Shown: positions 11,796 through 20,392 of the stretch, piece by piece
How positions within the stretch are numbered: position 1 is the first letter of the stretch
How the letters are laid out: the number at the start of each line of letters is the position of its first letter
Assembly: GCA_027490465.1 (NCBI GenBank)
Contig: JAIXXZ010000059.1
Coordinates: forward strand, 1-54,776
DNA: 54,776 bases
Direction: 5' to 3'
Source of the DNA: Oxalobacteraceae bacterium
GTDB taxonomy: Bacteria > Pseudomonadota > Gammaproteobacteria > Burkholderiales > Burkholderiaceae_D
The notes under the pieces: generated by a model
The model's input: only the letters and a program-made list of their open reading frames with translations
What the model was told of the DNA's origin: nothing
The model's database searches: none
Program-made: the position numbers and the translations under genes

Positions 11796-12659
11796 ATGAA
11801 AAAGTTTTGGATGGCGCTGATGGTGGCAATCATGGGCGTCACAGTCGTAGTCTCCAGCGCCGAAGCGAAGCGTCTCGGCGGTGGCGGGTCGTTTGGCAAG
11901 TCGTCACCGAGCTACAGCCGTCAGGCGCCGGCACAAGGTCCGGGTCAGTCGGCTGCTGCTGCGCGCCCGACACCACCTGCTGCTGCACCTGCCAGCCCTT
12001 GGCGCGGTATCCTTGGTGGCGCCTTGTTGGGACTCGGATTGGGTGCTCTGCTCTCGCACTTTGGTCTTGGTGGTGAATTTGCCAGCATGATCGGCACGAT
12101 ACTAATGATCGGTTTGCTCGCCTTTGCGGCAATGGTGCTCTTCCGTCTGCTCTCGAAGAAAAGCGCAAGTCAGCAACCGACCCCCGCCTTTGCCGGGCCT
12201 ATGGAAAGGAGCAGTATTCCTGAAGTTGGTTCCAATCTCGGCTCGGCACCTCAGCCTGTAAATTGGCAATCTGGATCCGCGCCGGCGATTCCGGCCGATT
12301 TTGATACGGCGGGTTTCCTGCGGCACGCGAAAACGAATTTTTTGCGTATGCAGGCCGCCTGGGATAAAGCTGATGCGCAAGATATTCGGGAGTTCACGAC
12401 GCCAGAAATGTTTGCGGAACTGAAAATGCAACTTACCGAGCGCGGCGCGTCAGCGAATCATACCGATGTCGTTAGCCTTGACGCGGAGTTGATGGGTGTG
12501 GAAACGGTCGCCGACGAACATCTCGCCAGTGTGCGTTTCAATGGCATGGTGAAAGAAGACGAGCACGCTTCTGCCGAAGCCTTCAATGAGATCTGGGTGC
12601 TCTCCAAGCCGGTGAGCGGTAACGGCGGGTGGCTGCTGGCAGGTATACAGCAAGTCTGA
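11796..12659 (+). CDS. Tim44-like domain membrane protein
   Basis: This is a 287-residue protein of unknown exact role. It has a cleavable signal or anchor (about 1-24), a Ser/Gly/Gln/Pro-rich segment (25-70), a Gly/Leu-rich hydrophobic region (GILGGALLGLGLGALLSHFG, about 70-90) and a second membrane segment ending near FRLLSKK. A C-terminal Tim44-type alpha/beta domain begins around FLRHAKTNFLRMQAAWDKAD and includes TTPEMFAEL. Tim44 domains bind proteins or lipids at membranes; the bacterial role is not settled. AGGAGG directly precedes the ATG. Confidence 0.85.
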   Translation: MKKFWMALMVAIMGVTVVVSSAEAKRLGGGGSFGKSSPSYSRQAPAQGPGQSAAAARPTPPAAAPASPWRGILGGALLGLGLGALLSHFGLGGEFASMIGTILMIGLLAFAAMVLFRLLSKKSASQQPTPAFAGPMERSSIPEVGSNLGSAPQPVNWQSGSAPAIPADFDTAGFLRHAKTNFLRMQAAWDKADAQDIREFTTPEMFAELKMQLTERGASANHTDVVSLDAELMGVETVADEHLASVRFNGMVKEDEHASAEAFNEIWVLSKPVSGNGGWLLAGIQQV

Positions 12660-12711
12660 TAAAAAATGCTGGCGTCATTGCCAGCGAGAAGTACATCGTA
12701 TGTTTGGCAGC

Positions 12712-12745
12712 AAAAGCCGTTCGCGGGTGACTGCGAACGGCTTTT
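12712..12745 (+). terminator. Rho-independent terminator after the Tim44-like gene
   Basis: A perfect 13-bp stem (12712-12724 with 12733-12745) contains GCCGTTCGC and ends in a T-run. It cleanly separates the Tim44-like gene from the AI-2E-family permease. Confidence 0.88.
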
Positions 12746-12793
12746 TGTACATGGCTGTCTGATTTTCTCTTCCTTTTTGTGGCGAACAAGCGC

Positions 12794-13807
12794 ATGACGA
12801 CCCAGACCCGCGCCTCATTACCTGAATTGGCTTCTTACATGCTAGCCGCAGCCGGTTTGCTTCTCGTGCTGCAGGGCGGATTACTCGCTGCACTGTATTC
12901 GGGCTTACTGGTTTTTGCGCTTGTACACTTGCTCGCCCCGCGCTTGAGCGCCACATTGGACACCCAACGTTCGCGCCTGGTCGCAGTTGCGGTGCTCGGT
13001 TCCGCCATTGTCTTGCTGCTCACCGTGATGGTCTGGGGGGCAGTGAGTTTTTTCCTGTCAGACGCAGGAAGCTTGCAGGTCTTGTTAAAAAAAATGGCAG
13101 ATCTGATTGATCAGTCGCGCTCTCAGATTCCCGACTGGCTGGCCGCCTACCTGCCCCAAAGCGCCGAGGCCTTGCAACAATCTTTTGCGCACTGGATCCG
13201 CAACCATGCGTCCCAAGCGACAGACCTTGGAAAGCAGATGGGCCGTTTAATTGTCCATCTTCTGGTCGGTATGGTCATAGGCGCGATGGCCGCCTTGTAT
13301 GACACCACGCATATCCATCACTACAAACCCTTGTCGGCGGCATTACATCAACGCATCGTGCGCTTGCATCTGGCCTTCAAGCAGATCGTTTTTGCTCAGG
13401 TCAGAATTGCAGGCATCAATGCGATTTTCACCGGTATTTTTCTCGCGCTTGTCTTGCCTATGGCGGGGATTGATTTGCCCTTCGTAAAAACCATGATACT
13501 GATCACCTTCATCGCGGGACTGTTACCGGTGATTGGCAATCTGATTTCAAATACAGTCATTGTGGTGATCAGCTTGTCTCACTCGCTGTCGACAGCCGCT
13601 TTTGCGCTACTGTTTCTTGTCACGATACACAAGCTCGAATACTTCCTGAACGCCAAAATTATCGGTACCCAGATCAATGCAAGGGCTTGGGAACTACTCA
13701 TCGCAATGCTGATCATGGAGTCGATGTTTGGCATACCGGGGGTCATTGCTGCTCCGGTTTTTTATGCCTATCTGAAGACCGAGCTAGTCGCACTGGGCCA
13801 GGTCTGA
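12794..13807 (+). CDS. AI-2E family transporter (PerM/YdiK-like permease)
   Basis: This integral membrane protein of about 337 residues has several hydrophobic segments: LAAAGLLLVLQGGLLAAL, VAVAVLGSAIVLLLTVMVWG, LLVGMVIGAMAALY, AIFTGIFLALVLPMAGIDLP and the last near MLIMESMFGIPGVIAAPVFY. The central soluble part and the conserved IAGLLPVIGNLISNTVIV and IIGTQINARAWELL match the AI-2E exporter family, named for autoinducer export but functionally diverse. I prefer ATG 12794; an in-frame GTG at 12779 is possible and neither has a clear ribosome-binding site. Confidence 0.85.
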   Translation: MTTQTRASLPELASYMLAAAGLLLVLQGGLLAALYSGLLVFALVHLLAPRLSATLDTQRSRLVAVAVLGSAIVLLLTVMVWGAVSFFLSDAGSLQVLLKKMADLIDQSRSQIPDWLAAYLPQSAEALQQSFAHWIRNHASQATDLGKQMGRLIVHLLVGMVIGAMAALYDTTHIHHYKPLSAALHQRIVRLHLAFKQIVFAQVRIAGINAIFTGIFLALVLPMAGIDLPFVKTMILITFIAGLLPVIGNLISNTVIVVISLSHSLSTAAFALLFLVTIHKLEYFLNAKIIGTQINARAWELLIAMLIMESMFGIPGVIAAPVFYAYLKTELVALGQV

Positions 13808-13831
13808 GCAACACAAAACTGCCGAGCAGTT

Positions 13832-14596
13832 TCATTTTTTGTTGGACTCGTCCGGCGTCGCAATCGATGCGATGATATCTACGGGCCGGGATGATCGCTT
13901 GCGCATTCGCAAATTCAGCATTTCAACAGTGACCGAGAACAGCATCGCGCTGTAGATGTAGCCTTTAGGGACATGCGTGCCGAAGCTTTCGGCGATCAGC
14001 ACCACGCCAATTGCAACCAGGAAGGACAGCGCGAGCATCTTGATGGTTGGATGGGTGGACACAAACTGTCCAATCGGCCTCGCGAACACCATCATCAGTC
14101 CAACGGAAGTAACGACCGCAGCGACCATCACGGCCACTTGATCGACCATCCCGACCGCCGTAATGATGGAATCGAGCGAGAACACGATGTCAATCAGCAT
14201 GATCTGCACGATGATGGAAACGAATGAGGCATGGACAATGTTTCGCTGTGTCTCATGCGCACCCTCCATAGATTCATGAATCTCGCCTACGCTTTTCCAG
14301 ATCAGGAACAGTCCACCGAGCAGTAACACGATGTCACGACCAGAAAAGGGCTGCCCGAACACCGTAAACAGCGTAGCCTTCAATCCGACGATCCAAGCCA
14401 GAATCATCAGCAAGCCAATACGCATGAACATGGCCCCGAACAGACCGATTTTTCGCGCTGCCTCGCGCTGATGCGGCGGCAGTTTGTCAACCAGGATCGA
14501 GATGAAGATGATGTTGTCGATACCCAGAACCAGCTCGAGTGCCGTCAGCGTTAAAAAAGCCAGCCAGATTTGTGGGTCGGACAGCAACTCAAGCAT
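13832..14596 (-). CDS. TerC family integral membrane protein
   Basis: This 254-residue protein has about seven membrane segments and the TerC acidic motifs ELVLGIDNIIFISIL near the N-terminus and IDIVFSLDSIITAVGM in the middle. TerC proteins are linked to tellurite resistance and, more recently, to metal-ion (notably manganese) export; the substrate here is not known. It converges on the AI-2E-family permease and is divergent from nhaR. Confidence 0.9.
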   Translation of the reverse strand: MLELLSDPQIWLAFLTLTALELVLGIDNIIFISILVDKLPPHQREAARKIGLFGAMFMRIGLLMILAWIVGLKATLFTVFGQPFSGRDIVLLLGGLFLIWKSVGEIHESMEGAHETQRNIVHASFVSIIVQIMLIDIVFSLDSIITAVGMVDQVAVMVAAVVTSVGLMMVFARPIGQFVSTHPTIKMLALSFLVAIGVVLIAESFGTHVPKGYIYSAMLFSVTVEMLNLRMRKRSSRPVDIIASIATPDESNKK

Positions 14597-14735
14597 AGGA
14601 GGTTCTCCGAAAAAGAGGTCGTCACATTGAAGCGATGAAGTTTACCAGCGGGCTTTTCCGGGCAGGCATCTGCAGGCGCTCAAAAAACCAGAGATAATCG
14701 AATGATGAGTTCGTAAAACTGGAAAGGTCCACTCC

Positions 14736-15629
14736 GTGAGCCTGAATTTTCGCCATCTGCATTATTTTTGGGTTGTAGCCAAAGAGGGCAGCATCACCCG
14801 TGCCGCCGAGCGTCTTGGCCTGGCCGTCCAAACCGTGAGTGCTCAGCTCTCCCACTTGGAGAAATCCATAGGCAAATCTTTGTTCAAACCCCAGGGGCGA
14901 CGCCTTGTCCTGACCGAGGCCGGAGATCTGGCATTGCGTTATGCCGATCAGATTTTTCTCTTGGGTGAACAACTTCAAGACGCGCTGAGTACCAGTGATG
15001 TCGATCCTGTGATGCGCCTGACCGTAGGCATTTCCGATTCCCTGCCCAAGTTGATTGCTTCCCGGCTGCTTGAGGCAACGCTTACATTGCCTCAACGAGT
15101 CAGATTGGTTTGTTATGAAGAGCAGTTCGAGTCGCTGCTCGGCAAGTTGGCGGTACACAAACTGGATGTGATGCTGACGGACAGGCCGGTACCTCCGGGT
15201 TCGTCTCTGCGCGTGTTCAGCCACTTGCTCGTGGAGACCGAGACCAGTTTGTTTGGGATACCAGCACTTGCAGAGAAATACATGCCTGGATTTCCCGGCA
15301 GTCTGAGCGGTGCTCCCCTGCTTCTGCCGACACGCAACAATGCGATTCGCGCACGTATCGATTACTGGCTTGAAAATCATGACCTACATCCGGATCTGAT
15401 CGGCGAGTTCGATGACAATGCCTTGTTACATACGTTCGGGCGTGCGGGTCGAGGCCTGTTCCCGGCCCCGTCTGTGCTGGCTGATGATGTGCTCAAACAG
15501 TTTGGTGCAGTACCTGTCGGTCCCATGTCTGAAGTGACGGAGCAGATTTATGCGATCTCCAATGAGAGGAAAATTAAACATCCTGCAATCGAAGCGATTC
15601 TGAAGGCAATGCACAAGGATGTTTTATAA
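14736..15629 (+). CDS. nhaR: LysR-type transcriptional regulator NhaR
   Basis: This 297-residue LysR-family regulator starts at GTG 14736 (MSLNFRHLHYFWVVAKEGS). The N-terminal winged helix-turn-helix (ITRAAERLGLAVQTVSAQL) and the ligand domain match NhaR, which activates sodium/proton antiporter genes in response to Na+. No nhaA gene is in the window, so its target here may differ. It is divergent from terC with about 140 bp between them. Confidence 0.88.
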   Translation: MSLNFRHLHYFWVVAKEGSITRAAERLGLAVQTVSAQLSHLEKSIGKSLFKPQGRRLVLTEAGDLALRYADQIFLLGEQLQDALSTSDVDPVMRLTVGISDSLPKLIASRLLEATLTLPQRVRLVCYEEQFESLLGKLAVHKLDVMLTDRPVPPGSSLRVFSHLLVETETSLFGIPALAEKYMPGFPGSLSGAPLLLPTRNNAIRARIDYWLENHDLHPDLIGEFDDNALLHTFGRAGRGLFPAPSVLADDVLKQFGAVPVGPMSEVTEQIYAISNERKIKHPAIEAILKAMHKDVL

Positions 15630-15720
15630 GACGTCCAGCATGAGGGGAAAAAGAGCCGGCACAGTCCGGCGCCTCAGGCACAAGACCTGACGACAAGCTG
15701 TCATGTTGTCGTTAAAAATA

Positions 15721-15746
15721 AAATCGCCCGCATGTGCGGGCGATTT
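15721..15746. terminator. Bidirectional terminator between nhaR and cytochrome c
   Basis: A perfect 12-bp stem (15721-15732 with 15735-15746) encloses a two-base gap and continues into a long T-run on the plus strand, with A-rich sequence on the other side. It can end both the nhaR transcript and the convergent cytochrome c transcript. Confidence 0.9.
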
Positions 15747-15769
15747 TTTTTAGTACGTGCCGGGATGAA

Positions 15770-16090
15770 TTACTTCTTTTTCAACTCGATTTCAAATTGC
15801 GCGAACCACGCTGAAATATTGTCAATATCTTCGTCGGACAGCGGCTTGGCGATCACGTTCATCACCTCATTGTGACGTTTGCCGTCGCGGAATTGTCTCA
15901 GTTGGCTTGCAAGATAAATGTCCGACTGACCCGCCAGCGATGGCGTGCCGGGCATTCTCGAGAGGCCATTTTCGCCATGACACATAAGGCAGCTTTGAGC
16001 GGCTTTTTCGCCAGCTTTCATGTCAGCGGATGCGGGCAGGGAAACGCAGGCCAAAGTCAGAAGCGTGGTAAGTAGTGCGGCTGATTTCAT
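15770..16090 (-). CDS. Class I cytochrome c, periplasmic
   Basis: This is a 106-residue exported haem protein. A signal peptide (about 1-22, ending ASA) is followed by the haem-binding CLMCH motif, the conserved PSLAGQ stretch and a C-terminal LSDEDIDNISAWFAQ helix. The axial methionine is probably the one in EVMNVIAKPLSD. It resembles single-haem c553-like cytochromes that pass electrons from periplasmic dehydrogenases. It lies downstream of the GSDH-type dehydrogenase on the same strand but behind a terminator-like hairpin and a repeat element. Confidence 0.88.
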   Translation of the reverse strand: MKSAALLTTLLTLACVSLPASADMKAGEKAAQSCLMCHGENGLSRMPGTPSLAGQSDIYLASQLRQFRDGKRHNEVMNVIAKPLSDEDIDNISAWFAQFEIELKKK

Positions 16091-16130
16091 GATTTGAATC
16101 TGAATGAGTTAAGTGATGAAGGTGATACGT

Positions 16131-16266
16131 TAAACCAGGTCGGCGCTTGAATAAAACTGCAAATCATTGCGGCAAAAAAAGGCACCAGGCCCTTGATTTT
16201 GCTGGTCCCCGCGTCGCACAGCTGCGCTGGCTCGCGGTAAAACAGAGATGGATCAGCGCCTGCTTA
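16131..16266. repeat. MITE-like repeat, copy 2 (inverted)
   Basis: Read on the minus strand, this stretch aligns with copy 1 over its full length of about 135 bp. It begins TAAGCAGGCGCTGA, shares the identical 18-bp core (16199-16216) and ends in an AT-rich part and AAGCGCC. The outer ends have diverged, so this looks like an older copy. It occupies the region between the GSDH-type gene and cytochrome c, directly upstream of cytochrome c. Confidence 0.68.
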
Positions 16267-16271
16267 AAACA

Positions 16272-16307
16272 AAATCGCCTGCCACGTTAGCACGGGACAG
16301 GCGATTT
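16272..16307 (-). terminator. Terminator downstream of the GSDH-type gene
   Basis: AAATCGCCTG (16272-16281) pairs with CAGGCGATTT (16298-16307). On the minus strand the stem runs into TTTTGTTTT. A second perfect 10-bp hairpin without a U-tract (16316-16340) lies between it and the stop codon of the dehydrogenase. Confidence 0.75.
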
Positions 16308-16353
16308 GCATTACAGCGACCAGGCTTGTGGCCTGGTCGCGTTCAGGTACCTC

Positions 16354-17643
16354 TTAGTTCGCCGTGTAGGTGATGCGATAGATCGCACCAGCGTAGTCGT
16401 CGGACACGAGGATAGAACCGTCAGGCATGTTGGCAACGTCCACTGGGCGGCCGATAGCGCGCTTGGTGTCTTTGTCCAGGAAGCCTTCAGCGAAGATTTC
16501 CGCCTTGCCTGCAGTACCGTCTTCTTTCAGAGGAACGAAGTTGATCAGGTAGCCGCTAGGCTCGGTACGGTTCCATGAACCGTGCGATGCCACGAAAACG
16601 CCGCCCTGATACTTCTTCGGGAAAGCCTTGCCAGTGTAGAAGGACATGCCCAGCTGAGCCTGGTGTGCAGGGAACTCAACTTGTGGGAACACAGCATTGG
16701 CTGGCTCAACCATGTCTTTCAGCTCAGGCGCTGCAGGCGAGCCTGCAACTTTGTACTTGCCGTTCCAGTAAGGGAAGCCGAAGTGCTGGCCAGCCTTGGT
16801 GATACGGTTCAGTTCGCCCGGAGGAACATCGTCACCCAGACCATCCACCTGGTTGTCAGTGGTCCAGATTGTCTTGTCTTTCGGGTTGATGTCGATACCA
16901 GCTGGGTTACGCATGCCCATTGCATACACTTCTCTGCCGGAGCCATCGAACGGGTTCAGACGGATAACGCCACCAATACCGACTTTGTCGTACAGGTCGA
17001 TCTTGTCTTTTGGCTGAACGTTGTATGGCTGACCCAGGGTCACGTACAGTTTGCCGTCATCAGCAACGCGGCATACGCGGCCAGTGTGGTTGTATGACTG
17101 CTCTTCAACAGGAATCAGGCCGCCTTCTTTAACAGCGGTGATCACTGCAACGTCCGGACCTTCGTAGAAGTACTCGGCAGCTGGGAAGTTCAGAACGCGG
17201 TTCGACTCAACGACGATCAGGAAGCCGTCTTTGGTCCAGCAAACGCCGTTCGGGTTCTTGAACTTGATCGAAGGAGCGAATGGCTTGACTTCATCAGCGG
17301 TCATGTCGCCGTTACGGTCTGTAACAGCCCAAACCGTGGTCTTGCGTGTGCCGACAAACAGCATGTTGGTCGAAGGAGCAACCGCCATGTAACGCGCATC
17401 AGGAACGACAGCGTACAGTTCGATCTTGAAGCCTTCTGGCAGCTTGATCTTTTTCAGGTTGGCCTTGAGCTGGTCAACATTCTTGCCGGTCTGTGGAACG
17501 GTAGGAATGTCGATTGCTGTGTCGGTGTTTTTCATTGCCGAGATCTTTTCCAGATTCTCGTCTTTCGCAAAGCTGGATGCGGAGAACGCAACGAGCATCG
17601 CCGATGCCAGAACGCTCTTTACAAATACATTGGATGTAGCCAA
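16354..17643 (-). CDS. GSDH-type (PQQ-dependent sugar dehydrogenase-like) exported beta-propeller protein
   Basis: The 429-residue protein has a clear signal peptide (about 1-26, ending SASSFA) and a beta-propeller of the glucose/sorbosone dehydrogenase family. Typical stretches are SYNHTGRVCRVADDGKLYVT, GMRNPAGIDINPKDKTIW and GELNRITKAGQHFGFPYWNG; the C-terminal end has RPVDVANMPDGSILVSDDY. Relatives oxidise sugars or aldehydes in the periplasm with PQQ; the substrate here is unknown. I chose TTG 17643 as start because GGAG lies 7 bp upstream and the signal peptide is then normal. The ATG at 17709 would add 22 residues without a ribosome-binding site. Confidence 0.85.
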   Translation of the reverse strand: MATSNVFVKSVLASAMLVAFSASSFAKDENLEKISAMKNTDTAIDIPTVPQTGKNVDQLKANLKKIKLPEGFKIELYAVVPDARYMAVAPSTNMLFVGTRKTTVWAVTDRNGDMTADEVKPFAPSIKFKNPNGVCWTKDGFLIVVESNRVLNFPAAEYFYEGPDVAVITAVKEGGLIPVEEQSYNHTGRVCRVADDGKLYVTLGQPYNVQPKDKIDLYDKVGIGGVIRLNPFDGSGREVYAMGMRNPAGIDINPKDKTIWTTDNQVDGLGDDVPPGELNRITKAGQHFGFPYWNGKYKVAGSPAAPELKDMVEPANAVFPQVEFPAHQAQLGMSFYTGKAFPKKYQGGVFVASHGSWNRTEPSGYLINFVPLKEDGTAGKAEIFAEGFLDKDTKRAIGRPVDVANMPDGSILVSDDYAGAIYRITYTAN

Positions 17644-17880
17644 GTTTAATCTCCGATTGGTTTTTTGTTGACTGAGTGATAAACCACGTGACCCAAGCAA
17701 AACTTTCATTTATGTTTTAACAACAAAAGTTTGAAAGATTCGCACTGCTTCCTAGTGGGGCTTTGGAATATAGAGTTTGCGCTGATCAGGCCACAAGTGA
17801 ATTTTTTTCACCAATGAGCTTGGCATGCGAAACTTGTGCTTTAAGTATCAACAATGTCTCAAAGCTCTCGCAATTTTGAC

Positions 17881-17916
17881 AAAAAATCGCCTGCACGCAT
17901 AACTTGTGTGCAGGCG
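17881..17916 (-). terminator. Rho-independent terminator of the YVTN gene
   Basis: CGCCTGCAC (17888-17896) pairs perfectly with GTGCAGGCG (17908-17916), and on the minus strand the stem is followed by six T. It ends the YVTN propeller transcript before the GSDH-type gene, so the two neighbours are separate transcription units. Confidence 0.9.
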
Positions 17917-17940
17917 GTTTGATCTGATCGGCAGCTTCGT

Positions 17941-18906
17941 TCAGTGGATCACGACGCCCCAGGGCATTTCGCCCACTTTCACCTCGCCCGATGCGGTCAG
18001 CTGCTCTGTATCAATCACCGTCACCGAGTTTGAGCGACCATTGGCGACGTAGAGCTTTTTCCCATCGGGCGTGATGGCCATATTCCATGGGCGTTTACCC
18101 ACTGGGATGGTCGCAAGGATAGAGTTGTCTGCAGTGTCGATAGCCGACACAGTGGCGTCTTTGCCGTTGGAGATGTAAACCCGCTTGCCATCGGGCGCCA
18201 TGGTGACGCCGTTACAGAAGTTGCCCGTCTTGATTTCCTTGATGACCTTGCGAGTGGCCACATCGATTGCATATACGGTGCTGGCAATCTCCGAGGCTAC
18301 ATAGGCCACCTTGCCATCCGGACGAAAGGCAATACCACGCGGACGATTGCCCACTTTCACCGAGCCGATCTGCTTGCGCTTGCGCACATCAATCACATCA
18401 ACGCTATCGGCTTCCTCCGCCGACACGAACATCAGTTTACTGTCGGGACTGAATACAGCATGCTCAGGATTTTTCCCCTTGGTTTTCACGGCAAACATTT
18501 TGCGACCTGTAGCTGTCGAAATGAAATTCACCGAGTTGCTGATCTCTGAGGCGGCTGCTACCCATTTGCCGTCAGGAGAGATCGATACGCCTTCCGGTGA
18601 TTCGCCCAAATCAACGGTGCCAGATATCGAGCGATCTTCGAGATTGATTTTGACCAGCACATTATTTGGCTGATCACTGACATACAGGATCTTGCCATCA
18701 ATGGACACGGCCAGGCCGCGGGGCTTGTCGCCTGCCTTGATTTCGCTGACTACCGTATCGGTCTCTGTATCGATGACCGACAACGTTCCCGATTTCTCGT
18801 TAGGGACGTAGGCAAAAGGTGCTGCCAGCAAGGCAGCGGGTATGCAGAGCACTGCAAGTGCCAACGTCGACGCGGAAAGTGAAGAAAGATTTTTTTTGAA
18901 TTGCAT
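17941..18906 (-). CDS. Exported YVTN-repeat beta-propeller protein
   Basis: This 321-residue protein has a signal peptide (about 1-28, ending LLA) and about seven repeats of about 42 residues built on a Val/Ile-Asp-Thr core. Examples are SGTLSVIDTETDTVVSEI, RPRGIAFRPDGKVAYVAS and RPWNMAITPDGKKLYVANG. Such propellers are periplasmic scaffolds or ligand binders. Some members accompany PQQ-dependent alcohol catabolism, and the nearby GSDH-type enzyme and cytochrome c make a similar context plausible, but the function is not provable from sequence. Confidence 0.85.
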   Translation of the reverse strand: MQFKKNLSSLSASTLALAVLCIPAALLAAPFAYVPNEKSGTLSVIDTETDTVVSEIKAGDKPRGLAVSIDGKILYVSDQPNNVLVKINLEDRSISGTVDLGESPEGVSISPDGKWVAAASEISNSVNFISTATGRKMFAVKTKGKNPEHAVFSPDSKLMFVSAEEADSVDVIDVRKRKQIGSVKVGNRPRGIAFRPDGKVAYVASEIASTVYAIDVATRKVIKEIKTGNFCNGVTMAPDGKRVYISNGKDATVSAIDTADNSILATIPVGKRPWNMAITPDGKKLYVANGRSNSVTVIDTEQLTASGEVKVGEMPWGVVIH

Positions 18907-19260
18907 GGATATGCGCCTCTATTCAGTAAATTCAGATAAATGCCGGATTCAGGGAGAGACCGCGCAAGCCAAGCCGCTAAGGCGAGCCAGCCCAGACAAA
19001 CAACGCCAGGCTATGGCCACCTAAGCGCTTGAGCCTATTTTTTCAGCCACCGATATTCCAAATTTTATGCCCGATCCGTCCCCAAGGATAAAACGGCATG
19101 CAAAGGATAACTCATGGTGCACCTTACCGCGGCCTCAAACGGCCGCCAAAAATAATTTTCAAATTCGGGTACGATGGCACGGCCATCGACGCGCGGCATT
19201 GCAGGCAAGCCCAAGCTTGCCGGTCGCGCCGCTCATCCCGTTATTTTTTGAAAGATTTTG
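18907..19260. other. Intergenic region between the YVTN gene and folE
   Basis: This gap of about 350 bp separates divergent genes. I see no gene, hairpin terminator or recognisable operator in it. It should hold both promoters, but no convincing -35/-10 pair stands out. Confidence 0.5.
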
Positions 19261-19836
19261 ATGTCCGAACATTTCACCGAACATGACTGGCGCCGCTTTC
19301 TCACGAGCATAGGAGAAGATCCGGATCGGCCGGGGCTGCGGGAAACCCCGGCGCGCGTGGCCAAGGCCTGGATGGCCTGGACATCCGGTTATCACCAAGA
19401 CCCGGCTAATGTGCTCAAGACCTTCGAAGATGGAGCTGAGGAATACAACGAGCTCATCGTCGTCCGTAACATTCCCGTTTACAGCCATTGCGAGCATCAT
19501 CTCGCCCCGTTTTTTGGCAAGGCGACCGTGGGCTATATGCCCAATGGGAAAATCGTCGGTCTGTCCAAGCTGACGCGTCTGGTCGAATGCTTTTCACGCC
19601 GCCTGCAGGTGCAGGAACGCATGACCATACAGATTGCCAATGCCCTAATGGAAACGCTGGAACCCAAGGCCGTGGGTGTCGTCGTGCGCTGCCGGCATCT
19701 GTGTATGGAAAGTCGGGGCATACGTACAGCGGGTGAGGAAACCGTGACCTCGGCAATGCTGGGAGAATTGCAGCCCAATCTCGCCATGCGAACCGAATTC
19801 CTGGATCTGGCGCGGGAGGATGTTGGTCGCTGGTAG
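19261..19836 (+). CDS. folE: GTP cyclohydrolase I
   Basis: FolE opens GTP to 7,8-dihydroneopterin triphosphate, the first step of tetrahydrofolate synthesis. The 191-residue protein has the zinc motif in YSHCEHHLAPF, the GLSKLTRLVE stretch, and CMESRGIRTAGE with the third zinc cysteine (RHLC). Start is ATG 19261. It is convergent with the SET-domain gene, with only 4 bp between the stop codons. Confidence 0.97.
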   Translation: MSEHFTEHDWRRFLTSIGEDPDRPGLRETPARVAKAWMAWTSGYHQDPANVLKTFEDGAEEYNELIVVRNIPVYSHCEHHLAPFFGKATVGYMPNGKIVGLSKLTRLVECFSRRLQVQERMTIQIANALMETLEPKAVGVVVRCRHLCMESRGIRTAGEETVTSAMLGELQPNLAMRTEFLDLAREDVGRW

Positions 19837-19840
19837 ATTT

Positions 19841-20392
19841 TTACGTAGTTGCTGAACGCACTCGCGTTAAGCTTTTCTTTTTCGCGACTTTCTTCCCAGG
19901 CGATTTTTCTACAGCAGCCAGCATGGTTCCGCGACAGCTGGCTGAGCCGCAGCGGCATGCGTAAGCGGCTTTGAGCGCCTTGCTCATTTTTTCTTCAATC
20001 ACCAGCCCGTAATCATAAAACAGCTCCTCGCCACGCGAGATATCGCGCAGTGCGTGAATGTAGACCCGCCCTTTCTCTTCCTGCGCTTCGCAATTGGGCT
20101 CGCATGCGTGGTTGATCCAGCGCGCATCATTACCTTGATCGCCGCCATCGATCAGCTTTCCGCTTTCCAGGCTGAAAAAAAACGTGTGATGGGGATTATT
20201 CGGATCCAGTCCGAAACGTTTCTCTGCCTGTGCTTCGGTAATTCGCTTGCCCGCATACTCAACAATCCTAGCGCCAGCAGGAATTTTGCGAGTCGCAAAC
20301 ACACCATTGCCATGAATGGCCGAGTGCCTGACGCGTATGTGGGTATCTGCAAGTAGTGATTGCAATGGTGTCGATGGGCTGCCTGATTTCAT
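19841..20392 (-). CDS. SET-domain protein-lysine methyltransferase-like protein
   Basis: The 183-residue protein begins its SET fold at HIRVRHSAIHGNGVFATRKI (about 17-36), with the key stretches WINHACEPNCEAQ (AdoMet and active site) and the tyrosines of EELFYDYGL. A post-SET cysteine cluster, CRCGSASCRGT, follows, and the tail is Lys-rich. SET proteins methylate lysines; bacterial targets are mostly unknown. The complete motif set suggests an active enzyme. Confidence 0.88.
   Translation of the reverse strand: MKSGSPSTPLQSLLADTHIRVRHSAIHGNGVFATRKIPAGARIVEYAGKRITEAQAEKRFGLDPNNPHHTFFFSLESGKLIDGGDQGNDARWINHACEPNCEAQEEKGRVYIHALRDISRGEELFYDYGLVIEEKMSKALKAAYACRCGSASCRGTMLAAVEKSPGKKVAKKKSLTRVRSATT

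Noticed and set aside
17644-17709. N-terminal extension of the GSDH-type protein to ATG 17709
   Set aside because: No ribosome-binding site, and it would bury the signal peptide; TTG 17643 has GGAG at good distance.
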